Source: an uncultured Clostridia bacterium
GTDB taxonomy: Bacteria > Bacillota > Clostridia > Oscillospirales > Oscillospiraceae
Direction of reading: 5' to 3'
NCBI GenBank assembly: GCA_945836055.1
Contig: CAMAKJ010000003.1
Location: forward strand, 1-34,961
Length of the DNA: 34,961 nt
Below, piece after piece: positions 15,226 to 23,080 of the stretch (the first letter of the stretch is position 1; each line of letters starts with the position of its first letter). Made by a program: the position numbers and the translations under genes. Under the pieces are notes generated by a model. The model worked only from the letters and a program-made list of their open reading frames with translations, was not told where the DNA came from and made no database searches.

Positions 15226-15256
15226 GCCCCCCATTTCCGGATCGGAAATGGGGGGC
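15226..15256. terminator. Strong bidirectional hairpin between DUF2284 gene and gltD
   Basis: Perfect 13-bp stem GCCCCCCATTTCC (15226-15238) / GGAAATGGGGGGC (15244-15256), loop GGATC. It lies between convergent genes, 14 bases after one stop and ten bases from the other. T-runs are poor on both sides, so it may act partly as a 3' stability hairpin. Confidence 0.75.
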
Positions 15257-15266
15257 ATGTTTCGTA

Positions 15267-16739
15267 TTACAGGTTGGTATAGCCCATCAGGCTTTCATCC
15301 ACCACGGCAGCCGTGTCCCGGCCCTCCCGCAGCGCCCACACCACCAGGCTCTGGCCCCGGCGCATATCGCCGCAGACAAAGACCTTTGGCTGGTTCGTGG
15401 CGTATTTCACATCCGCCACATTGCCTCTGGCCGTGCGCTCCACGCCGAAGGCATCGGCCACATAGCTCTCGCAGCCCACAAAACCTGCGGCAATCAGCAC
15501 CAGATCGCACTCCACGGTGAATTCCTCGCCGGTGGGTACCATCATACGCCGTCCGTCCACAACCTTGCTTTCCAGCCGGGCGATCAGCGCGCCGCAGACC
15601 TTTCCCGCCTCGTTCTTATAGAACTCCTTGACGGTGGTCTGGTACTTCCGGGGATCCCGGCCGAACACCGCAATGGCTTCCTGCTGGCCGTAGTCGGTTT
15701 TGAGAACCCGCGGCCACTCCGGCCAGGCGTTGCCGGGGGCACGCTGTGCCGGCGGGCAGGGCATCATTTCCAACTGCAAGATGTCCGTACAGCCCTGGCG
15801 GATGGCGGTGCCCACGCAGTCGTTGCCCGTGTCGCCGCCGCCGATGACCAGAACCTTCTTGCCCTGGGCCGAGATGGCTTTCCCATCGGCAAAGTTAGAG
15901 TCCAGCAAGCTCTTGGTCACGCTGGTGAGATAGTCCACGGCAAAGTGGATGCCCTCGGCGTCCCGTCCGGGAACGGTGATATCCCGGGGCTGCTTGGCGC
16001 CGCAGCACAGCACCACCGCATCGAAGCTGTCCAGCAGCTCCTGGGCAGGCACATCCCGCCCTACGTCAGCGCCGGTGACGAACTCGATGCCCTCTTCCTC
16101 CAGAATCTTTACCCGGCGGTCAATGACCCACTTTTCCAGCTTCATATTGGGAATGCCGTACATCAGCAGTCCGCCCACCCGGTCGGAGCGCTCGTACATG
16201 GTCACCTTGTGGCCCCGCTTGTTCAGAAGATCGGCAACGGACAATCCGGAGGGGCCGGTGCCCACCACCGCAACCCGCTTGCCGGTTCTCGCCGGTGGGG
16301 GAACCGCGTGGATCACGCCGCTTTCGTAGCCGTACTCAATAATCGCCCGTTCATTTTCCTTCACCGCCACGGGACTGCCGGTGGCCATGCCGCAGGTGCA
16401 GGCGGCTTCGCACAGGGCCGGACACACCCGGCTGGTAAACTCCGGGTAGCGGTTGGTGGCAATCAGCCGCTTGGCCGCCAAATCCCACCGTCCCTGATAC
16501 ACCAGGTCATTCCATTCGGGAATCAGGTTGTTCAGGGGGCAGCCGCTGGCCATGCCGCCGATCATCATGCCGCTCTGGCAGAAGGGCACGCCGCAGTCCA
16601 TACACCTGGCACCCTGGGCCTGCTGCTCGTCGCAGTGCAGCGGAATATGAAATTCATTGAAATTTTGGATTCTCTCTTCGGGAGCAATCTCCTGGCTGGT
16701 CTGCCGGGAAATCTCCATAAATCCGGTCGGTTTTCCCAT
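15267..16739 (-). CDS. gltD: Glutamate synthase small subunit, NAD(P)H-dependent
   Basis: Passes electrons from NAD(P)H through FAD and Fe-S clusters to the GltB subunit. The 490 residues include an N-terminal Fe-S domain (GARCMDCGVPFCQSG, GCPLNNLIPEWNDLV, RVCPALCEAACTCG), the FAD loop VVGTGPSGLSVADLL, the nicotinamide cofactor loop VIGGGDTGNDCVGTAIRQG, and the C-terminal GDMRRGQSLVVWALREGRD typical of GltD. ATG 16739 has AGGAGGGGG just upstream. It lies 12 bases after the gltB stop, in the usual gltBD operon order. Confidence 0.97.
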   Translation of the reverse strand: MGKPTGFMEISRQTSQEIAPEERIQNFNEFHIPLHCDEQQAQGARCMDCGVPFCQSGMMIGGMASGCPLNNLIPEWNDLVYQGRWDLAAKRLIATNRYPEFTSRVCPALCEAACTCGMATGSPVAVKENERAIIEYGYESGVIHAVPPPARTGKRVAVVGTGPSGLSVADLLNKRGHKVTMYERSDRVGGLLMYGIPNMKLEKWVIDRRVKILEEEGIEFVTGADVGRDVPAQELLDSFDAVVLCCGAKQPRDITVPGRDAEGIHFAVDYLTSVTKSLLDSNFADGKAISAQGKKVLVIGGGDTGNDCVGTAIRQGCTDILQLEMMPCPPAQRAPGNAWPEWPRVLKTDYGQQEAIAVFGRDPRKYQTTVKEFYKNEAGKVCGALIARLESKVVDGRRMMVPTGEEFTVECDLVLIAAGFVGCESYVADAFGVERTARGNVADVKYATNQPKVFVCGDMRRGQSLVVWALREGRDTAAVVDESLMGYTNL

Positions 16740-16751
16740 AGTTCCCCCTCC

Positions 16752-19700
16752 TTACTTTCCGTTTTTCATGGCGTAAAACGCCTCAATCTGCGCTTGCTCG
16801 CTGTCCTGCCCCTTTTCTTCCATCTGGGCGATGAGGCGGAGCATCTTATCGTAGTCATGGGGCAAGACCTTTTTGAACTTAGGCAGATATTCGCCGAAAT
16901 TCTCCAGAATTTCCCTGCCACGGGGAGAGCCGGTGGCCTCCACATGCTCCCGGATCAGGTCCTTCAGGAGGGATACGTCATACTTGTGCTCCACGCTCTC
17001 AAGGGAAACCATGTCCTTGTTCACCCGCAGATAGAAGTCCCAGTCCTCGTCCAGCACATAGGCGATGCCGCCGCTCATGCCAGCGGCAAAGTTCTTGCCG
17101 GTTTTGCCCAGCACCACCACGGTGCCGCCGGTCATGTATTCGCAGCCGTGGTCGCCCACGCCCTCCACCACGGCGGTGGCGCCGGAGTTGCGGACGCAGA
17201 ACCGCTCGCCCGCCACGCCGCTGACAAAGGCCTTGCCGCCGGTGGCGCCGTAGAGGGCCACGTTGCCGATGAGAATGTTCTCGCTGCGGTCATAGGTCAC
17301 GTTCTCCGGGGGATACACAATGAGCTTGCCGCCGGAAAGTCCCTTGCCCAGATAGTCGTTGCTGTCGCCAATCAGCTCCAGTGTCATGCCCTTGGGAATA
17401 AATGCGCCGAAGCTCTGGCCGCCGTAGCCGGTGCAGGTGACGTGGAAGGTGTCGTCCGGGAGGGTATTGCCGAATTTCGCGGTGATTTCGCTGCCGAAAA
17501 TGGTGCCGAAGGCCCGGTCCGTGTTGCCCACCTCCATGGCAACGGTCATGGGCTTGGGCTGGGGGCTGTCGAAGTTCTTTTTGAACTTTTTCATCAGAAC
17601 CCTCATGTCCGGAGTTTGCTCCAGCCTGAAATCATAAACCGACTTGGGGTCGAAATGGACGTTGCCGTTCTCCACCAGAGGGTTGTGCAGCAGTCCGGAC
17701 AAATCCATTTCGCCGGCACGGGAACCGGCAGGCGCAGGGCGAACCTTCAGCAGATCCGTGCGGCCCACCAGCTCGTCCACCCTCCGTACGCCCAGCTTTG
17801 CCATGTACTCCCGCAGCTCCTGGGCCATGAAGCGCATGAAATTCATAACGTATTCCGGCTTGCCGATGAACTTCTTCCGCAGCTCCGGGTTCTGGGTGCA
17901 GATGCCCATGGGGCAGGTGTCCAGGTTGCACACCCGCATCATCACGCAGCCCATAGCCACCAGCGGGCCGGTGCCGAAGCCGAATTCCTCCGCGCCCAGC
18001 ATGGCGGCGATGGCCACGTCCCGGCCGCTCATGAGCTTGCTGTCGGACTCGATGCGTACACGGGAACGCAGACCGTTCAGAATCAGGCACTGATGGGCTT
18101 CCGCGATGCCCAGCTCCCAGGGAAGGCCCGCGTTGTGGATGGAGGAATTGATGGAGGCCGCGCCGGTGCCGCCGTCGAAGCCGGAGATCAGAATGACCTC
18201 GGCACCGGCCTTGGCAACGCCCGCCGCGATGGTGCCAACTCCTGCCTCGCTCACCAGCTTGACATTGATGGCGGCATGGCGGTTGGCACACTTCAGGTCA
18301 TAAATCAGCTGGGCCAGATCCTCAATGGAGTAAATATCGTGGTGGGGCGGCGGGGAAATCAGACCCACACCGGTGGTGGAATTGCGGCACTTGGCGACCC
18401 AAGGGTAGACCTTGCCGCCGGGGAGCTGACCGCCCTCGCCGGGCTTGGCGCCCTGGGCCATTTTGATCTGAATTTCCTTGGCGGAGACCAGATATTTGCT
18501 GGTCACGCCGAACCGGGCGGAGGCCACCTGCTTGATGGCGGAGTTCCGCTCCGTGCCGTAGCGCTCCTCGGCCTCGCCGCCCTCGCCGGTGTTGGACTTG
18601 CCGCCCAAGCGGTTCATGGCGATGGCCAGGCACTCATGGGCTTCCTGGGACAGGGCGCCGTAGCTCATGGCCGCGGTCTTGAAGCGCCTGACAATGGAAT
18701 CCACGCTTTCCACCTCGTCAATGGGCACGCCGGTTTCGGGATAGTTGAAATCCAGCAGATCCCGCAGGTGCATATCGTCGCCGTCTTCGTTGGCTGCGGC
18801 GGCGGTGTACTGCTTGAACTTTCCGTAGTCCCCCGTCCACACCGCCTCCTGCAGCAGATGGATGGTCTGGGGATTATAGAGGTGCTGCTCCGCTTCCGCG
18901 CCGCTGCGGAACTTGTGGAAACCCACGCTGGGCAAATCCATGTAGATGTCCAGCCCCAGGGGGTCAAAGGCCTGCTGGTGGCGGTCCTCCACGTCCTTCT
19001 GGATGTCGGCGATGGTAATGCCGCCCACCCGGCTGACAGTGTTGGTGAAATACTTGTCGATGACCTCCTTGCTGATGCCCACGGCCTCGAAAATCTGGCT
19101 GCCCTGGTAGGACTGGATGGTGGAAATGCCCATTTTGGAGGCGATTTTCACAATACCGGCCAGAACCGCCCGATTGTAGTCGTCCACGGCGGCATAGTAG
19201 TCCTTGTCAAGCAGTCCGTCGTCGATGAGGCTGCGGATGCTGTCCTGTGCCAGATAGGGGTTGATGGCGCAGGCGCCGAAGCCCAGCAGGGTGGCAAAAT
19301 CGTGGACAAGCCGGGGCTCGCCGCTTTCCAGAATCAGCGCCATAGCGGTGCGCTTGCGGGTACGCACCAGGTACTTGGACACCGCGCTCACCGCCAGCAG
19401 ACTGGGAATAGCCACGTGGTATTCGTCGATGTCCCGGTCGGAGAGGATCAGAATGTTGGTGCCGTCCCGGTAGGCCCGGTCAACGTCCACGAACAGCCGG
19501 TCAATGGCCCGCTCCAACGGCGTATTTTTATAGTAGCAGATGGACACCGTCTCCACCTTGAAGCCGGGTACGTCCATGGTCTTGATTCTCAGCAGATCGG
19601 TTTCCGTCAGGATGGGGTTGTCGATTTTCAGAACCTTGCAGTTGTCCGCGTTCTCCTCCAGGAGATTGCCCTGGGCGCCCACATACACCGTGGTGGAGGT

Positions 19701-21305
19701 GACGATCTTCTCCCGCAGGGCGTCGATGGGCGGGTTGGTGACCTGGGCGAACATCTGCTTGAAGTATTCAAACAGGGGCGGGCGGGTATGGCTGAGGACG
19801 GCCAGGGGCGTATCGGCACCCATGGCCCCGGAAGGCTCCGCGCCGTTTTTCGCCATGGGGAGCATGATGTTTTTCAGGTCCTCATAGCGGTAGCCGAAGG
19901 CCTTCTGCAAGCGCACCATTTCTTCTCTTGTATAGGAGGGAATCTTCCGGTTGGGCACCTTCAGGCTGGAAAGGGTCACCAGATTCCGGTCCAGCCATTC
20001 GCCGTAGGGCTGGCGGCCGGCGTACTCCGCCTTCAGATGCTCGTCATCCACCAGCTCGCCTTTCACCGTGTCCACCAGCAGCATTTTGCCGGGGCGAAGA
20101 CGGTCCTTACGGACGATCTTTTCCTGGGGAATATCCAGCACGCCCACCTCGCTGGACAGAATCAGCCGGCCGTCGTCGGTGATGTAGTAGCGGCTGGGAC
20201 GCAGGCCGTTGCGGTCCAGCACCGCGCCCATCACGTCGCCGTCGCTGAACAGAATGGAGGCCGGGCCGTCCCAGGGCTCCAGCATGGTGGCGTAATACTG
20301 GTAGAAATCCCGCTTTTTGGAGTCCATGCTCTTGTTGTTGCTCCAGGGCTCGGGAATGGTGACCATCACCGCCAGGGGCAGATCCATGCCGTTCATCACC
20401 ATGAATTCCAGGGTGTTGTCCAGCATGGCGGAGTCGGAGCCGCCCTGATTCACGATGGGCAGCACCTTGGTCATGTCGTCCTTCAGAAAACGGCTGCCAA
20501 TGGTCTCCTCCCGGGCCAGCATGGTATCCACGTTGCCCTGGATTGTATTGATTTCGCCGTTGTGGAGGATGAACCGGTTGGGATGGGCCCGGTTCCAGCT
20601 GGGGGAGGTGTTGGTGGAAAACCGGCTGTGCACCATGCCGATGGCGGATTCATAGTCCGCATCCTGCAGGTCGGGATAAAACAGCCGCAGCTCCTTGACC
20701 AGGAACATGCCCTTATACACGATGGTGCGGCTGGACAGGCTGCAGACGTAGGTCTCCTGATTGGACTGCTCAAAGACCCGGCGTACCACATACAGCCGCC
20801 GGTCAAAGTCGATGCCGGCCTTCATCCGGGGCGGCTTGCCCACAAAGGCCTGCCAGATGCTGGGCATACAGTCCCGGGCCTTCTGTCCCAGAAACTCCGG
20901 GCACACCGGTACCTGGCGCCAGCCCAGGAAGGGCAGTCCTTCCTTTTTGCAGATGATCTCAAAGAGCTTTTTGGCCTGGTTGCGGAGCAGCTCCTCCTGG
21001 GGGAAGAAAAACATGCCCACGCCGTATTCCCGCTCGCCCCCCAGGGCAATGCCCGCAGCGGCAGCCGCTTTCGTAAAGAACTTGTGGCTGACCTGCAGCA
21101 GAATGCCCACGCCGTCGCCGGTTTTTCCCTCGGCATCCTTGCCGGCCCGGTGCTCCAGATGCTCCACAATCTGCAGCGCGTCGTCCAGCGTCCGGTGGCT
21201 CTTTCTGCCCTTGATGTCCACAACCGCGCCGATGCCGCAGTTGTCGTGCTCAAACCGGGAATCGTACAGCCCTGCCGGGGTTGTGCGCTCGGTAAAATTC
21301 TCCAT
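16752..21305 (-). CDS. gltB: Glutamate synthase large subunit
   Basis: Transfers the amide nitrogen of glutamine to 2-oxoglutarate, giving two glutamates. The 1517-residue length is normal. Cys23 (RFEHDNCGIGAVVDI) is the class II glutaminase nucleophile and is exposed only after propeptide removal. The N-terminal domain contains VHSRFSTNTSPSWNRAHPNR and HNGEINTIQGN. The FMN synthase domain has LSQEAHECLAIAMNRLGG, GEGGEAEERYG and AQGAKPGEGGQLPGGKV, plus the [3Fe-4S] ligands CVMMRVCNLDTC. The C-terminal GXGXG helix has GYGGQSFGAFIPKG and MTGGTVVVLGKTG. ATG 21305 (MENFTERTTPAGLYDSRFEH) is chosen for its GAGGAGAG site and normal propeptide length; an in-frame extension reaches 21416 through the leader hairpin and is rejected. 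Confidence 0.97.
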   Translation of the reverse strand: MENFTERTTPAGLYDSRFEHDNCGIGAVVDIKGRKSHRTLDDALQIVEHLEHRAGKDAEGKTGDGVGILLQVSHKFFTKAAAAAGIALGGEREYGVGMFFFPQEELLRNQAKKLFEIICKKEGLPFLGWRQVPVCPEFLGQKARDCMPSIWQAFVGKPPRMKAGIDFDRRLYVVRRVFEQSNQETYVCSLSSRTIVYKGMFLVKELRLFYPDLQDADYESAIGMVHSRFSTNTSPSWNRAHPNRFILHNGEINTIQGNVDTMLAREETIGSRFLKDDMTKVLPIVNQGGSDSAMLDNTLEFMVMNGMDLPLAVMVTIPEPWSNNKSMDSKKRDFYQYYATMLEPWDGPASILFSDGDVMGAVLDRNGLRPSRYYITDDGRLILSSEVGVLDIPQEKIVRKDRLRPGKMLLVDTVKGELVDDEHLKAEYAGRQPYGEWLDRNLVTLSSLKVPNRKIPSYTREEMVRLQKAFGYRYEDLKNIMLPMAKNGAEPSGAMGADTPLAVLSHTRPPLFEYFKQMFAQVTNPPIDALREKIVTSTTVYVGAQGNLLEENADNCKVLKIDNPILTETDLLRIKTMDVPGFKVETVSICYYKNTPLERAIDRLFVDVDRAYRDGTNILILSDRDIDEYHVAIPSLLAVSAVSKYLVRTRKRTAMALILESGEPRLVHDFATLLGFGACAINPYLAQDSIRSLIDDGLLDKDYYAAVDDYNRAVLAGIVKIASKMGISTIQSYQGSQIFEAVGISKEVIDKYFTNTVSRVGGITIADIQKDVEDRHQQAFDPLGLDIYMDLPSVGFHKFRSGAEAEQHLYNPQTIHLLQEAVWTGDYGKFKQYTAAAANEDGDDMHLRDLLDFNYPETGVPIDEVESVDSIVRRFKTAAMSYGALSQEAHECLAIAMNRLGGKSNTGEGGEAEERYGTERNSAIKQVASARFGVTSKYLVSAKEIQIKMAQGAKPGEGGQLPGGKVYPWVAKCRNSTTGVGLISPPPHHDIYSIEDLAQLIYDLKCANRHAAINVKLVSEAGVGTIAAGVAKAGAEVILISGFDGGTGAASINSSIHNAGLPWELGIAEAHQCLILNGLRSRVRIESDSKLMSGRDVAIAAMLGAEEFGFGTGPLVAMGCVMMRVCNLDTCPMGICTQNPELRKKFIGKPEYVMNFMRFMAQELREYMAKLGVRRVDELVGRTDLLKVRPAPAGSRAGEMDLSGLLHNPLVENGNVHFDPKSVYDFRLEQTPDMRVLMKKFKKNFDSPQPKPMTVAMEVGNTDRAFGTIFGSEITAKFGNTLPDDTFHVTCTGYGGQSFGAFIPKGMTLELIGDSNDYLGKGLSGGKLIVYPPENVTYDRSENILIGNVALYGATGGKAFVSGVAGERFCVRNSGATAVVEGVGDHGCEYMTGGTVVVLGKTGKNFAAGMSGGIAYVLDEDWDFYLRVNKDMVSLESVEHKYDVSLLKDLIREHVEATGSPRGREILENFGEYLPKFKKVLPHDYDKMLRLIAQMEEKGQDSEQAQIEAFYAMKNGK

Positions 21306-21337
21306 AGCTTTCTCTCCTCTCGGTTGATTGGGACACG

Positions 21338-21388
21338 AAAAAAGGCGTTTCCGCGTATTTGGGCAAGCTTCGCCCACGCGGGAACGCC
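21338..21388 (-). terminator. Intrinsic terminator in the gltB 5' leader
   Basis: On the minus strand GGCGTTCCCGCGT (21376-21388) pairs with ACGCGGAAACGCC (21344-21356), 12 of 13 positions. An inner hairpin GGGC/GCCC caps it, and TTTTTT (21338-21343) follows. It sits downstream of the gltB promoter and 33 bases before the start codon, so it should attenuate gltB unless antiterminated. No leader peptide with a sensible codon bias and no known aptamer was seen. Confidence 0.8.
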
Positions 21389-21404
21389 ATTGTTCTCTTT
21401 CGAT

Positions 21405-21433
21405 ATCATACCACAAAGTTCATCGCTTTACAA
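21405..21433 (-). promoter_or_regulatory. Predicted sigma-A promoter for gltBD
   Basis: Minus-strand -35 TTGTAA (21428-21433), 17-base spacer, -10 TATGAT (21405-21410) with a TGG extension. Transcription would start near 21398, about ten bases before the leader terminator hairpin. Confidence 0.65.
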
Positions 21434-21512
21434 TGCTAAAGAAACTCTCTTTTGTCCGGCGATCTTTGGTTCATTTGCCCAATTACCGTCGAAATTCCGG
21501 GAAACTGCCGGA

Positions 21513-22241
21513 TTACTTCCGGTTTTCCTTCTGCTTTTCCAGCTTCAGGTACATCTCCTTCAGATGCTCCGCCAGAGTGCTGTCCGAACGGAAGGGAGAG
21601 AAGAAGTGATATTTGGACGAAGCATTCTGCTGGAAGTTGCGGATGTGATCCTTGATGCTCTCGTACTTCACGATGACGGTATTCTCCTCGGCAAAGCGCT
21701 TGAGCTTGACAATCAGCTGGCTGGAATGGGCCACGTCGATGACAAACACGCCGTAGAACATGCCGATGAAGAAGGAAAAGGCCAGATTGTTGGACAGCCA
21801 GGCCAGGGCGTCCAGGATGTATGGATGCACAAAGAAGTAGTACAGCGCCCCCAGCACCGCCCAGAAGAAGGAAAACAGCGGGCAGATGATGCCCTGGACG
21901 TTGCCCCAGAGATCGGAATAATCCCACAGCCGGACCTTCAGGTACTTCAGGCAGAACAGGCCCGCCACATACTCAATCAGGGTCATGCACACCGCCATGG
22001 CGGCAAACAGCATCGCCTTGTTCCAGAAGGGGTTGGCAATCCAGTTCAGCCGCTCCAGAAGGGCCAGCAGAAACAGCGTACACAGGCCGAAGCCGTAAAT
22101 GGGCAGATACGGCCCGGTGCAGAAGCCGGGATTGACCCATTTTTGATGGCGGTGGGTCAGGTTCCGGTACAGCAGCTCCAGCACCCATCCCAGAGTGGAG
22201 CCGATTAAAAATAAAAATGCCAATACCAGCGCAAGATTCAT
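21513..22241 (-). CDS. CmpB-like putative ABC-transporter-type membrane protein
   Basis: A 242-residue protein with about six transmembrane helices followed by a charged C-terminal tail of around 70 residues. The N-terminus IGSTLGWVLELLYRN and the loop VNPGFCTGPYLPIYGFG are characteristic of the family annotated as putative ABC transporter permease (CmpB type, DUF1113); no ATPase subunit is adjacent, so a transport role is unproved. The frame begins at ATG 22241 after GAGAGGATCG. It lies downstream of the TetR gene on the same strand with a 91-base gap, and upstream of gltB. No convincing promoter or terminator of its own was found; the 95 bases after its stop hold only the gltB promoter and leader elements. 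Confidence 0.8.
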   Translation of the reverse strand: MNLALVLAFLFLIGSTLGWVLELLYRNLTHRHQKWVNPGFCTGPYLPIYGFGLCTLFLLALLERLNWIANPFWNKAMLFAAMAVCMTLIEYVAGLFCLKYLKVRLWDYSDLWGNVQGIICPLFSFFWAVLGALYYFFVHPYILDALAWLSNNLAFSFFIGMFYGVFVIDVAHSSQLIVKLKRFAEENTVIVKYESIKDHIRNFQQNASSKYHFFSPFRSDSTLAEHLKEMYLKLEKQKENRK

Positions 22242-22322
22242 AAAAGCGATCCTCTCTTCTGTCTTTCTGTTCTTATTTTATTCACGTTTCCTAAACACCA
22301 GCGAAATAATCTTTTACAAAAA

Positions 22323-22337
22323 TGTAAACGGTTTACA
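22323..22337. repeat. Short palindrome at the tetR stop
   Basis: TGTAAAC-G-GTTTACA, a perfect 7-base inverted repeat around one base, overlapping the TetR stop codon and 82 bases from the CmpB-like start. It could be an operator, or with the following minus-strand TTTTT a weak terminator; neither is established. Confidence 0.4.
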
Positions 22338-22893
22338 GGCCGATGGCCCGGGTAAGCAGCAGCTCCGCCTTTTGGTTGAAGGCCTCCTGGGTGCAATGCA
22401 GGTTCCCGGCGAACCAGTCCTGGTACAGCTGGCTCAGGCCCCCGGCGCAGAAGCGGATCGACAGTTCAAACTCCTCACGGCTGGCAACCGCGAACTCCGA
22501 TTCATGCTCCAGCAGATAATCCACCACCACCGCGCACAGCTGGTCGCTGAGCTGCTTGGCGGCATGGGACGCCAGAATTCTCCGGTAGAAAGCCTGGTCT
22601 TCGTCCAGGATGGATTGGATTCGTCCCAGAAGAACGCCCGGCAGCGCTTCGATTGGGTAGGTCTGGTCGGACAGAACGTCCCGGATGCGGCAGAAAGCCT
22701 CCTCCACCATCTGATGAATCACGTCGGGGATGTCCGCATAGTGGGCGTAAAAGGTTCCCCGGTTGATTTCCGCCCGGTTCACCACGTCCGTCACCGTTAT
22801 TTTGTCCAGAGGCTTTTCCTGGAGCAGATCGGCCAGCGCCGCCTTGATGAGCCTCCGGGAGCGAACCGCGCTCCTGTATTCCGCCTTCGCCAC
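22333..22893 (-). CDS. TetR/AcrR-family transcriptional regulator
   Basis: A 186-residue DNA-binding repressor. The helix-turn-helix region LDKITVTDVVNRAEINRGTFYAHYADIPDVIHQM (in part: DKITVTDVVNRAEINRGTFY) spans about residues 25-60 and is typical TetR. The remaining mostly helical part would form the ligand-binding and dimer domain. GTG 22893 is chosen because GGGGGA lies about seven bases upstream and it leaves the short basic N-terminus usual for the family. An ATG at 22950 would add 19 residues without a good ribosome binding site. It is divergent from the MMPL gene with overlapping promoters, so it probably represses that operon and itself. The inducer is unknown. Confidence 0.88.
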   Translation of the reverse strand: MAKAEYRSAVRSRRLIKAALADLLQEKPLDKITVTDVVNRAEINRGTFYAHYADIPDVIHQMVEEAFCRIRDVLSDQTYPIEALPGVLLGRIQSILDEDQAFYRRILASHAAKQLSDQLCAVVVDYLLEHESEFAVASREEFELSIRFCAGGLSQLYQDWFAGNLHCTQEAFNQKAELLLTRAIGL

Positions 22894-22931
22894 GGGCAGT
22901 CCCCCTTTCAAAAATATACAGATCCCTGAAG

Positions 22932-23019
22932 TTTGTACAAAATTCGGCATATCCTGCCCAAATTGCTGCTTGCGCTTTTCCAGCAGGCCAATTATAATGG
23001 TCTCAATCAAAAAAGTCAA
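22932..23019. promoter_or_regulatory. Divergent tetR/MMPL control region with shared -10
   Basis: Minus strand: -35 TTGACT (23014-23019), 17 bases, -10 TATAAT (22991-22996). Plus strand: -35 TTGCGC (22970-22975), 17 bases, -10 TATAAT (22993-22998). The two -10 boxes overlap in ATTATAAT. Operator candidates are the near-palindrome CCAATTATAATGG over both -10 boxes, the repeat CTGCT/AGCAG (22966-22970 / 22982-22986), and the perfect palindrome TTTGTACAAA (22932-22941). Confidence 0.7.
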
Positions 23020-23080
23020 CATTCGTTCAGTTTTGTCTTTGTGACGCATTTTGCCCCAAAGACAGCGTAAGGAGGATACT

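Noticed and set aside
21306-21389. A possible leader peptide in the gltB 5' region (ATG at 21389 on the minus strand).
   Set aside because: No glutamate or glutamine codon bias, only a weak ribosome binding site, and the frame runs past the gltB start rather than ending before the terminator.
15180-22208. A very long open frame on the plus strand (over 2300 codons).
   Set aside because: It is antisense to gltD, gltB and the CmpB-like gene, which have clear motifs, starts and ribosome binding sites. Long antisense frames are a by-product of high-G+C codon use. Its composition (His/Gly/Val-rich) matches no known family.
22323-22337. The tetR-stop palindrome as a strong terminator.
   Set aside because: The effective loop leaves a short A+T-rich stem, too weak for a confident terminator despite the following T residues; listed only as a palindrome.
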